Position numbers and translations under genes: made by a program. From Paraburkholderia sp. C35 (GTDB lineage: Bacteria; Pseudomonadota; Gammaproteobacteria; Burkholderiales; Burkholderiaceae): 40,367 bases of DNA. Each line of letters begins with the position of its first letter. Position 1 is the stretch's first letter. Shown here in pieces: positions 23,684 through 31,136 of this stretch. The notes under the pieces are model-generated. The model was given only the letters and a program-made list of their open reading frames with translations, ran no database searches and was not told the origin of the DNA. The stretch spans positions 1 through 40,367 of the forward strand of contig NZ_QBUY01000082.1 of assembly GCF_003121405.1 (NCBI RefSeq), in the 5' to 3' direction.

Positions 23684-25267
23684 GTGCAATTGACGGGTGA
23701 CATGCTGATCGGGCGGCAAGCCGTTCGCGGGACGGACAGGGCACTGCGCGCATTGAATCCATCCACGGGCGAGGAGATTGCGGCGCCCGTGTTCGGCAGC
23801 GGGACGGTTGACGACGTCGCGCGGGCCTGCGCACTGGCCGCGCAAGCGTTCGACGCGTATCGGCATCTGCCGCTCGCGTTGCGCGCCGAGTTTCTCGAGC
23901 GCATTGCAGATGGCATCGTTGCGCTCGGCGACGCGCTGATCGAACGCGCGCACGCTGAGTCGGGCTTGCCGAAGGCGCGTCTGGAAGGCGAGCGCGCCCG
24001 CACGGCGGGCCAGTTGAAGCTGTTCGCCAATGAAGTGCGCGCGGGCCAATGGCTGGCTGCCACGCTCGATTCACCGCTGCCTGAGCGCAAGCCGCTGCCG
24101 CGCTCCGACCTGCGCATGCAGAAGATTCCCGTCGGGCCAGTGGCCGTGTTTGGCGCGAGCAACTTTCCGCTCGCGTTTTCAGTAGCGGGTGGCGACACGG
24201 CGGCGGCGCTGGCGGCGGGATGCCCGGTCGTCGTCAAGGCGCATCGCGCGCACCTCGGCACGTCGGAAATGGTTGGGCGTGTCATTCAGCGCGTGGCAAC
24301 TAAGATGAACCTGCCCGAAGGCGTGTTCTCGATGATCGTCGGGGCGGGCGCCACCGTCGGCGAGGCGCTGGTTGCACATCCTGCCATCCAGGCGGTCGGC
24401 TTCACGGGGGCGCGCGCGGGTGGCACGTCGCTGATGAAGGTCGCCGCGAATCGCCCGGAGCCGATTCCCGTCTACGCGGAAATGAGCAGCATCAACCCGG
24501 TGTTTGTGTTGCCGGTTGCGCTTGCAGCGCGTGGTGAAGCCGTCGCGCGTGGTTTCGTCGATTCGCTCGCGTTGGGGGCCGGGCAGTTCTGCACGAATCC
24601 GGGGTTGGTGATCGGTATCGATGGTCCCGAACTGCAGGCGTTCACGCAAGCGGCCGCGCAGGCGCTCAATCAGAAGCCCGCGCAGACCATGCTTACGTCA
24701 GGCATCCATGGTGCGTATCAGGAAGGTGAGGCAAGGCTCGCGGCAATCGAAGGTGTCGAAGCCATCGCGCATGGCCTCGCAGCGACGGGTCCGACGCAGG
24801 CATGCGCGGCGCTATTCGTCACCGATGCCGAGGTGTTCCTGAACCGGCACGAACTGGAAGACGAAGTATTCGGACCGGCATCGACCATCGTGCGATGCAA
24901 GGACGAACAGACGCTGCTCGCCGTCGCCGAACATTTCGCCGGACAGTTGACGGCTACCATCGCAATGGATCGCGACGACGTGCCACTGGCGAAGAAACTG
25001 GTGCCGATTCTGGAGCGCAAGGCGGGACGCCTGCTGGTCAACGGATTTCCGACTGGCGTCGAAGTGTGTCACGCGATGGTGCATGGCGGGCCGTTTCCGG
25101 CAACAGCGGATAGCCGCGTGACATCGGTTGGCTCGACTTCGATCGATCGTTTCCTGCGCCCGGTGTGCTATCAGGATTTCCCGGCCGAACTATTGCCGGA
25201 GGCGCTGGCAGATGCTAATCCGCTTGGACTGTGGCGCCGCCGCGATGGACAGATCGTCAACGCGTGA
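23684..25267 (+). CDS. Alpha-ketoglutarate semialdehyde dehydrogenase
   Basis: A 527-residue aldehyde dehydrogenase. Asn160 (FGASNFPLAFSVAGGDTA), Glu266 (YAEMSSINP) and catalytic Cys303 (GAGQFCTNPG) are in place. The GASNFPLAFSVAGGDT signature is typical of the NAD(P)-dependent 2,5-dioxovalerate dehydrogenases of aldarate pathways. It would oxidise the KdgD product to 2-oxoglutarate. The GTG at 23684 is chosen because GGAGAGA precedes it by 7-9 nt; an in-frame ATG lies 18 nt downstream. It is divergent from the garL operon and ends at a shared terminator with the regulator gene. Confidence 0.92.
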   Translation: MQLTGDMLIGRQAVRGTDRALRALNPSTGEEIAAPVFGSGTVDDVARACALAAQAFDAYRHLPLALRAEFLERIADGIVALGDALIERAHAESGLPKARLEGERARTAGQLKLFANEVRAGQWLAATLDSPLPERKPLPRSDLRMQKIPVGPVAVFGASNFPLAFSVAGGDTAAALAAGCPVVVKAHRAHLGTSEMVGRVIQRVATKMNLPEGVFSMIVGAGATVGEALVAHPAIQAVGFTGARAGGTSLMKVAANRPEPIPVYAEMSSINPVFVLPVALAARGEAVARGFVDSLALGAGQFCTNPGLVIGIDGPELQAFTQAAAQALNQKPAQTMLTSGIHGAYQEGEARLAAIEGVEAIAHGLAATGPTQACAALFVTDAEVFLNRHELEDEVFGPASTIVRCKDEQTLLAVAEHFAGQLTATIAMDRDDVPLAKKLVPILERKAGRLLVNGFPTGVEVCHAMVHGGPFPATADSRVTSVGSTSIDRFLRPVCYQDFPAELLPEALADANPLGLWRRRDGQIVNA

Positions 25268-25334
25268 GCATCTGACGGGCGCTTCACTGCCGTGTTCGCG
25301 GCAATGAAGTGGCGGCAATCGTCACTGCAATAAA

Positions 25335-25364
25335 AAAGCGGCCATGCATATGCATGGCCGCTTT
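25335..25364. terminator. Bidirectional intrinsic terminator
   Basis: A perfect 30-bp palindrome centred at 25349/25350 (arms starting AAAGCGGCCATGCAT) with A-run on the left and short T-run on the right. It separates the convergent dehydrogenase and FadR-type genes and can act in both directions. Confidence 0.85.
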
Positions 25365-25384
25365 AGCTTCAGCGTCCTACTGTT

Positions 25385-26146
25385 TCAATGCGCGCGTGTT
25401 GACGCTGCTTCGTCTGCCTGAGCGCTCGCGCGGCGCAGCCTTTCGCGGCTGCTCGACAGATGCATGCGCATCGCGGCGCGCGCGCCGTCCGGATCTTTAC
25501 GCGCAATCGCATCGAGAATATTTTCATGCTCGAGATTCACGCGCGTCATATAGGCATTGAGATCGCTTTGCGCGAGGCTCGGTGAATCGACGCGATGCCG
25601 TGGAATCAGCGCAGTGCCGAGTTGCGTGAGAATGTCGACGAAATAGCGGTTGCCCGTCGCATTCGCAATCGAGATATGAAAGCGCAGATCGGCGGCCGTG
25701 CTGTCGCCGCCTGCGCGGCTCGTTTGTTCGATCGCGTCGAGCGCGGTGCGGATCTTCTCGATATCGCGTTCGCTCGCACGTTGCGCCGCGAGGCCGGCGC
25801 ATTCCGTTTCGAGGCTGATACGCAGTTCGAGCACCGAGAGCACATCGTTCAACGTGGTAGCCGGCACCATGTCGAGACCGAGCGGCTCGCGGCGCGGTTC
25901 CAGAACGAAGCTGCCAATACCATGGCGCGTTTCGATGACGTTATTGGCCTGCATGCGTGAAATGGCTTCACGCACCACCGTCCGGCTGACGCCGAGCAAT
26001 GACATCAACGTGGTTTCCGTCGGCAATTGATCGCCGGGCTTGAGCGCGTGCGAAGCAATCTGCTCGTTGACGAAAGCGACGACCTGATCCGCAAGGCTTC
26101 CGCGTACCCGCCTTGGGGTCGAACCTGGTGCTGCAGACGCGGCCAT
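25385..26146 (-). CDS. FadR/GntR-family regulator of the glucarate locus
   Basis: A 253-residue regulator. The N-terminal winged helix (about 15-80) holds LPTETTLMSLLGVSRTVVREAI and the C-terminal all-helical FCD effector domain (about 95-235) has metal-binding His candidates in DLRFHISIANATGN and LEHENILDAI. The start at 26146 follows AGGAG by 6 nt; an upstream ATG at 26182 overlaps the -10 element. It is convergent with the dehydrogenase and lies inside the sugar-acid locus, so it most likely controls it, with an aldarate or its breakdown product as effector. Effector and targets are inferred. Confidence 0.9.
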   Translation of the reverse strand: MAASAAPGSTPRRVRGSLADQVVAFVNEQIASHALKPGDQLPTETTLMSLLGVSRTVVREAISRMQANNVIETRHGIGSFVLEPRREPLGLDMVPATTLNDVLSVLELRISLETECAGLAAQRASERDIEKIRTALDAIEQTSRAGGDSTAADLRFHISIANATGNRYFVDILTQLGTALIPRHRVDSPSLAQSDLNAYMTRVNLEHENILDAIARKDPDGARAAMRMHLSSSRERLRRASAQADEAASTRAH

Positions 26147-26180
26147 ATAACGCTCCTGGGGATTTTCGAGATTTATCTCC

Positions 26181-26201
26181 ATTATACGTTGTCCTACAAC
26201 G
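26181..26201 (-). promoter_or_regulatory. Autoregulated promoter of the FadR-type gene
   Basis: On the minus strand a consensus -10 TATAAT (26186-26181) is preceded directly by the perfect palindrome CGTTGTAGGACAACG (26201-26187; 6-bp arms, 3-bp centre). An operator filling the -10/-35 spacer is a classical repressor position and suggests autorepression. No good -35 hexamer was found. Confidence 0.65.
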
Positions 26202-26401
26202 AAAGGCCGAGCTGCGTCTCAGAATCAAATGGCCCTTCGAGGCGTGTGTGGTCAGGCGCTGAGGGCAACCAGCAAGCGTGTTCCATCCTGCTTGTCGGAC
26301 ATCTCATCGCGCGCCGAAACAGTGATCGGAATGACCGGTATCGAACTGGTTATGTGCAGCAAGATAGAAAGATTGCGAAACGCTCAATTGGGCGTTATGC
26401 G

Positions 26402-26430
26402 TTGACGTCAAAAAAGCCATCACCTAGATT
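26402..26430 (+). promoter_or_regulatory. Sigma-70 promoter upstream of candidate small RNA
   Basis: TTGACG (26402-26407) and TAGATT (26425-26430) are separated by 17 bp. Transcription would start near 26437 and reach the terminator at 26497-26525. Confidence 0.5.
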
Positions 26431-26436
26431 TGCGCC

Positions 26437-26526
26437 TGTCCGGCAATCGCCTCATATTCTCGCTTTCCACGCAGATGAATGCTGATTTCGGACTTTGGCT
26501 ATGTGATTTCACATAGCCTTTTTTCT
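26437..26526 (+). ncRNA. Candidate small RNA or porin leader with terminator
   Basis: A gene-free segment lies between a sigma-70-like promoter (26402-26430) and a strong intrinsic terminator (26497-26525), giving an RNA of about 90 nt. It contains no open frame with a ribosome site. It ends about 118 bp before the porin start. It may be an independent sRNA, or the attenuated leader of the porin transcript. The evidence is layout only. Confidence 0.4.
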
Positions 26527-26530
26527 TTTT
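26497..26530 (+). terminator. Intrinsic terminator upstream of the porin
   Basis: GGCTATGTG (26497-26505) pairs with CACATAGCC (26510-26518) over a 4-nt loop and is followed by TTTTTTCTTTTT. No annotated gene ends before it on this strand, so it must serve an untranslated RNA or a leader. Confidence 0.8.
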
Positions 26531-26643
26531 ATAAAAGTAGGATCGCTAACAAGTTGCATATAACCAACAAGTAATTTATCTATTTTTCAGCACTTGTATT
26601 CTCGCGGTCGCAATACATTTTTAAACGAGTGATAGAGGAACAG

Positions 26644-27792
26644 ATGAAAAGAACGGCAATTGCAGCGGTTGCATTGACACTGGGCACGATGACGGTTGCG
26701 GCCCACGCGCAAAACAGTGTCACGCTCTACGGGCTTATCGATGCAGGCGTCGGCTACGTGCACAACGCCGACTCGAACAAGAATCTCACGGGCATGATCA
26801 ACGGCAATCTCAGCGGCGACCGCTGGGGCCTGAAGGGCAGCGAAGATCTTGGCGGCGGCCTGAAGGCGATCTTCGCGCTGGAAAGCGGCTTCGACGTCGG
26901 CACGGGCAAGCTGGGCCAGGGTTCGCGCATGTTCGGCCGCCAGGCTTACGTGGGCTTCCAGGGCGACAAGTGGGGCACCGTCACATTGGGCCGCCAGTAC
27001 GATCCGATCACGGATACCGTTCAGGGCGTCACGGCCGATAACTACTTCGGCTCCACGTTCGCAACGCCGGGCGACGTCGATAACAACGACAACAGCGCGC
27101 GCGTGTCGAACGCCGTCAAGTATGTGTCGCCGAACTACGCGGGCTTCCAGTTCGAAGGCCTGTACGCATTCAGCGGCGTCGCCGGCCAGACGGGCCAGGG
27201 CTATACGTATAGCGGCGCAGCAACGTATTCGGTCGGCAACCTGTCGCTGGCGGCGGGCTACCTGCGCGCCACCAACGACTCGGCAACGGGCACACGCACG
27301 AGCTGGACGAGCACCACGGATTCGATCTTCGACAGCCATATCAACGACGGTTACGTGAGCGCGAAGTCGGTCAGCATTGCGCAGGTGGGCGGCCAGTACG
27401 TGCTCGGCTCGGTGACGATGGGCGCGTCGTACAGCAACACGCAACTGAAGGCAGACGCGAGCTCGAGCTTCTCGTCGACCGAGAAGTACAACAGCGGCAA
27501 GGCATTCGTCGCCTATCAGGCAACGCCTGCCCTGATCGCGGGCATCGGCTACGCGTACACGGCGGCATCGGGCGATACGTCGGCGCATTACCATCAGGTC
27601 AGCCTGGGCGCGGACTACAACCTGTCCAAGCGCACGGACCTTTATGCCGTGGCCGCATATCAGCATGCAGCGGGCACGCAGCGTTTGTCGGATGGCACGA
27701 CGCAGGCGGCGCAGGCATCGATTGGTTCGTATGGCTACAACGGCACGAGCTCGCAGGAGATCGCGATCGTCGGTATTCGCCACAAGTTCTGA
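26644..27792 (+). CDS. Gram-negative outer-membrane porin
   Basis: A 382-residue trimeric general porin. Signal peptide MKRTAIAAVALTLGTMTVAAHA, then QNSVTLYGLIDAGVGYVH, the first strand typical of Burkholderia porins. It ends with GIRHKF, the C-terminal Phe required for insertion by the Bam complex. Alternating amphipathic strands run throughout, and the loop 3 region contains the usual RQYDPITDTVQG and Asp/Asn-rich stretch. The ATG at 26644 follows AGAGGAAC by a few nt; an in-frame GTG lies 15 nt upstream. It follows the glucarate locus and may be the outer-membrane entry route for its substrates, but no shared promoter is seen. Confidence 0.95.
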   Translation: MKRTAIAAVALTLGTMTVAAHAQNSVTLYGLIDAGVGYVHNADSNKNLTGMINGNLSGDRWGLKGSEDLGGGLKAIFALESGFDVGTGKLGQGSRMFGRQAYVGFQGDKWGTVTLGRQYDPITDTVQGVTADNYFGSTFATPGDVDNNDNSARVSNAVKYVSPNYAGFQFEGLYAFSGVAGQTGQGYTYSGAATYSVGNLSLAAGYLRATNDSATGTRTSWTSTTDSIFDSHINDGYVSAKSVSIAQVGGQYVLGSVTMGASYSNTQLKADASSSFSSTEKYNSGKAFVAYQATPALIAGIGYAYTAASGDTSAHYHQVSLGADYNLSKRTDLYAVAAYQHAAGTQRLSDGTTQAAQASIGSYGYNGTSSQEIAIVGIRHKF

Positions 27793-27814
27793 TTTATCGC
27801 CTCTGATATAAAAG

Positions 27815-27847
27815 CCCGCATGTGCAATTCGCACATGCGGGTTTTTT
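27815..27847 (+). terminator. Intrinsic terminator of the porin gene
   Basis: CCCGCATGTGC (27815-27825) pairs with GCACATGCGGG (27831-27841), followed by TTTTTT. It lies 23 bp after the porin stop. Confidence 0.92.
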
Positions 27848-28033
27848 ATTAAGTTTTAAAAATATCTGGTAAGAAAGTTCAGGTAAGCGTAAATGGCAGA
27901 TATGAAAGGATTTGCACTCTTAATTTTGCCCGTATTGGACCGTTAGAAAAGAGGCGGCGTCGCGAATGAACGCTCTTATGCGGCGGCGATGCAAATAGTC
28001 CCTATTGGCAGATATTGAAGAACGAGGAAGCGA

Positions 28034-28852
28034 ATGCTGAATATCAACACCAACATCATGTCGCTGACGGCGAAGAACAACCTGTCGGGATCGCAGAACG
28101 CGCTCTCGCAGGCAATCAGCCGTCTGTCGTCGGGTAAGCGGGTCAACTCCGCGGCCGACGACGCGGCAGGTCTCGCTATTTCGACCACGCAAACGTCGTC
28201 GATCAACGCGCTGACGCAAGGCGCGGCGAACGCGAACAACGGCATTTCGATGGTGCAGACCACCAACGGCGCGCTGCAATCGATCGTCGACAACCTGCAG
28301 CGTATCCGTCAGCTGGCGGTGGAAGCCGGTGACGGCTCGCTCGATTCCGATGCGCTTGCGAACCTGCAATCGGAAGTGTCGACGCGTCTGACGGAAATCA
28401 CCCGCGTTGCGCAGCAAACCACCTTCAACGGCCAGGCGGTGCTGAATGGCATCGGCTCGGTCAACTTTCAGATTGGCGCGTTCGACAACCAGCAGATCAC
28501 GGCTAACTTCGGTTCGCAGAAATGGGATGCGAGCAGTCTCGGCGTGAGCGGCCTGTCGGTTTCGTCGGCGTCGAGCGCGCAGGCGGCCATGAGCACGATC
28601 GACACGGTCCTGACCAGCGTCAACACCTTCCAGTCCACGCTGGGCGCGACGCAGAACACCTTCCAGGCGGCTATCTCGACGACGAACACGCAGGCCACCA
28701 ATATGAGCTCCGCGCGTTCGCAGATCACCGACGCCGACTTCGCGACGGAAACGGCGAACCTGTCGAAGGCTCAGGTGCTGCAACAGGCGGGTATCTCGGT
28801 TCTGGCGCAGGCGAACTCGATGCCGCAGCAGGTTCTGAAGCTGCTCGAATAA
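28034..28852 (+). CDS. fliC: Flagellin
   Basis: A 272-residue flagellin. The N-terminal D0/D1 region starts MLNINTNIMSLTAKNNL and contains RLSSGKRVNSAADDAAGLAI; the C-terminal D1/D0 region ends QANSMPQQVLKLLE. The middle is very short (about residues 145-185), so the surface-exposed D2/D3 domains are missing. The protein would still polymerise. No other flagellar structural genes lie in the window, so it is detached from the main flagellar clusters. No convincing sigma-28 promoter was found; GGCAGATAT occurs twice upstream (near 27896 and 28008). Confidence 0.93.
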   Translation: MLNINTNIMSLTAKNNLSGSQNALSQAISRLSSGKRVNSAADDAAGLAISTTQTSSINALTQGAANANNGISMVQTTNGALQSIVDNLQRIRQLAVEAGDGSLDSDALANLQSEVSTRLTEITRVAQQTTFNGQAVLNGIGSVNFQIGAFDNQQITANFGSQKWDASSLGVSGLSVSSASSAQAAMSTIDTVLTSVNTFQSTLGATQNTFQAAISTTNTQATNMSSARSQITDADFATETANLSKAQVLQQAGISVLAQANSMPQQVLKLLE

Positions 28853-28951
28853 AAGCCACGGACAAGGTCGATGGCGGCGCACACGTTTCTTGCGTCGCGC
28901 GACGCGTGCGCTGCCCGCGGTGAGGTATATTGCGGGGTTGTCTAGCAAGCA

Positions 28952-28977
28952 GGCATGAAACGTACGTGTTTTATGCC
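28952..28977 (+). promoter_or_regulatory. Near-palindromic hairpin before the diguanylate cyclase
   Basis: GGCATGAAAC (28952-28961) and GTTTTATGCC (28968-28977) are inverted copies with one mismatch that forms a G-U pair in RNA; the central GTACGT is itself palindromic. A TATATT -10-like element lies at 28926-28931, so the hairpin would be in the leader, 23 bp before the ATG at 29001. It could be an operator or an RNA element near the ribosome site. Confidence 0.45.
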
Positions 28978-29000
28978 GCGAGCCCGCCTCCCGGAGCCGT

Positions 29001-30164
29001 ATGCCAGCCTTCGATCTTCGCACCGTCATTCTGATGTCGTCAGTCATGCCCGGGCTGATGGCGCTTGTGATGTTTTCGCTCGGGCGTGGCTTTCCCGCCA
29101 ATATCCGCGGTGTCGGGCATTGGGCCTGGGGCGCGCTGATCATCTCCTTGTCGGCGGTGCTGCTGGCGCTGCGCGGCGGCATTGCCGACTGGCTGTCAAT
29201 GGTCGCCGGTAACGTTGGCCTGATCTTCGGCACGGGTTTGTGGCTGATCGGCAGTCAGCTGTTCTTCGGCGTGCGTGCTTCGCGGCGCCTCGTCGCACTG
29301 CTACTGGTCATCGCCGTTGTCGCCATGTGCTGGACGACCTGGGTGCATCCGTCCGCGCCCGCGCGCACGCTTTACATGTCGATCCTGCTGACGGTGACCT
29401 TCGGGCTGAACAGCCTGACGATGCTGCGCTTCGGCAAGGGCAGTGGCGCGGCGATCTTCGTCGGCTCGATGCAACTGGTGCAGACGGCCGTGACGGCCGT
29501 ACGCGGCGCCTCGATGCTGGTGCCGGGATGGGCAGGCGAGGGACTGCTCGGGCCCGATCCCATGCAGCAGATCTATCTCATCACCAGTTCGCTGATGTCG
29601 CTGACCATGACGGTCGGCATTTTGCTCGTCGCCATGGAGCGGTTGCGTCATGAACTCGAGCAGCAATCGTTCATGGACCCGCTGACCGGGTTGCTCAACC
29701 GCCGCGCCTTTCTCGGCGCACACCAGCAGGAACGCGACAGGACCATGCGCACCGGTGGCCCGCTGTCGCTGCTGCTGATCGACCTCGATCACTTCAAGCA
29801 GGTCAACGATACCTATGGGCACGCAATGGGCGACCGCATTCTGGTCGACTTCGGCAAGCGTGTCGCCGCGATATTGCCGGTGCCGGGGCATGTCGCCCGC
29901 TGGGGCGGCGAAGAGTTCGCGGTGCTGTTGCCGCGTGTGGATCCCGACGAAGCGCGCGCCCATGCCGAGCGTATCCGCGAGCGCATCGCACAGCGCGACG
30001 ATGCGACGCTGCCCGCCTATACGTGCAGCATCGGCGTGTCGTGCATGGCCGCGAGCGAAGCGACCATCGAGCAACTCGCGAGAGACGCCGACGAAGCGCT
30101 CTATGACGCTAAACGGGGTGGCCGCAATTGCGTGCGGCTAAGCGATCAGGTCATTCTGTTGTAG
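29001..30164 (+). CDS. Membrane-bound diguanylate cyclase (GGDEF)
   Basis: A 387-residue protein. Six or so membrane segments fill residues 8-210, with no recognisable sensor family. The GGDEF domain (about 220-380) includes DPLTGLLNRRAF, IDLDHFKQVNDTYGH and the active-site GGEEF (302-306, RWGGEEFAVLLP), so it should make c-di-GMP from two GTP. The inhibitory I-site RxxD, five residues before the motif, is replaced by PVPG, so product inhibition at this site is not expected. It follows the flagellin gene by 148 bp; no terminator separates them clearly. A role in the motile/sessile switch is plausible but inferred. Confidence 0.93.
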   Translation: MPAFDLRTVILMSSVMPGLMALVMFSLGRGFPANIRGVGHWAWGALIISLSAVLLALRGGIADWLSMVAGNVGLIFGTGLWLIGSQLFFGVRASRRLVALLLVIAVVAMCWTTWVHPSAPARTLYMSILLTVTFGLNSLTMLRFGKGSGAAIFVGSMQLVQTAVTAVRGASMLVPGWAGEGLLGPDPMQQIYLITSSLMSLTMTVGILLVAMERLRHELEQQSFMDPLTGLLNRRAFLGAHQQERDRTMRTGGPLSLLLIDLDHFKQVNDTYGHAMGDRILVDFGKRVAAILPVPGHVARWGGEEFAVLLPRVDPDEARAHAERIRERIAQRDDATLPAYTCSIGVSCMAASEATIEQLARDADEALYDAKRGGRNCVRLSDQVILL

Positions 30165-30319
30165 CCGTTTGCATGCGTCACAAAGATGGCGCGTTAAAAG
30201 GACGGCGCGCCAAGAGCGGCGCCCGTGCAAATCCTCAATCTCGCGCGACTCCGGACAAAGCGCTCAAGCCGACTTTGCGAATAATGACTCACACCGTCAC
30301 TGTTCAGAGAGAGAAGTCG

Positions 30320-30799
30320 ATGTCGAGCACTACCGAAGTTCGTCCGCCGCTGCCGCCGTTCACGCGCGAGACCGCAATCCAGAAGATCCGCCAAGCCGAA
30401 GATGGCTGGAATTCGCGCGATGCATCCAAAGTCGCGTTGGTGTATTCCACCGATACCTGGTGGCGTAACCGTGCCGAATTCGTGCAAGGCCGCGAAGCCG
30501 CGCGCGCATTTCTCGAACGCAAATGGAGCAAGGAATTCGAGTACCGCCTGATCAAGGAACTGTGGGCTTTTACCGATAACCGCATTGCGGTGCGCTTCGC
30601 CGATGACTGGCGCGACGATGCCGGCAACTGGTTCCGATCGTATGGTAACGAGAACTGGGAATTCGGTCCCGATGGCCTGATGCATCATCGTCATGCCAGC
30701 CTCAACGATTTGCCGATCAAGGAAAGCGAGCGCAAGTTCCATTGGCCGCTGGGCCGTCGTCCCGACGATCATCCTGGACTCAGCGATCTCGGACTCTAA
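30320..30799 (+). CDS. DUF1348 family protein (NTF2-like)
   Basis: A 159-residue small protein. The stretches PPLPPFTRETAIQKIRQAED, YRLIKELWAFTDNRIAVRFA, SYGNENWEFGPDGLM and KFHWPLGRRPDDHPGLSDLG are characteristic of DUF1348, a highly conserved NTF2-fold family of unknown function. No signal peptide. I chose ATG 30320 because GAGAGA precedes it; an ATG at 30284 would add 12 residues. It stands 155 bp after the cyclase on the same strand. Confidence 0.9.
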   Translation: MSSTTEVRPPLPPFTRETAIQKIRQAEDGWNSRDASKVALVYSTDTWWRNRAEFVQGREAARAFLERKWSKEFEYRLIKELWAFTDNRIAVRFADDWRDDAGNWFRSYGNENWEFGPDGLMHHRHASLNDLPIKESERKFHWPLGRRPDDHPGLSDLGL

Positions 30800-31136
30800 T
30801 TCACTCCGACCCGTTATCCATGCCTCATCACGCGTTAGCCGACTGAACAAGGTCGGCTAAACGCGCTTGCCTTTCACGTTGCGCGTGCAACCTTCGGTCG
30901 TTGTAATTGCACCGTTACAGTGCGTTCGTGCGCAAGCGCACTGAGCGTGCTGTCCCTTACTGCGTCCCTTACGGGTAACTCCGCATGGTGGCAAAAAGCT
31001 TACGATTTCTATACTAGGTTGCCGATCGATTGAAGGCGATCTGAAGGTGATTTGAAACCACGCCATTCACGCGAAAGGCGGCGTCGGGAGACAACCCGCG
31101 CCCGTCGAATATAAAAGACATGCTACGGAGACGAAC
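30800..31136. other. Intergenic leader of the ABC importer operon
   Basis: A stem-loop (30831-30843 with 30852-30865, one bulged base, arms CGCGTTAGCCGAC-like) lies right after the DUF1348 gene and may end its transcript, though no T-run follows. A TATACT -10-like hexamer lies at 31010-31015, about 120 bp before the importer gene. No gene seen. Confidence 0.45.

Noticed and set aside
27849..28033. Search for a sigma-28 promoter in front of the flagellin
   Set aside because: No TAAA-N15-GCCGATAA-like match; GGCAGATAT copies resemble a -10 but have no partner at the right distance.
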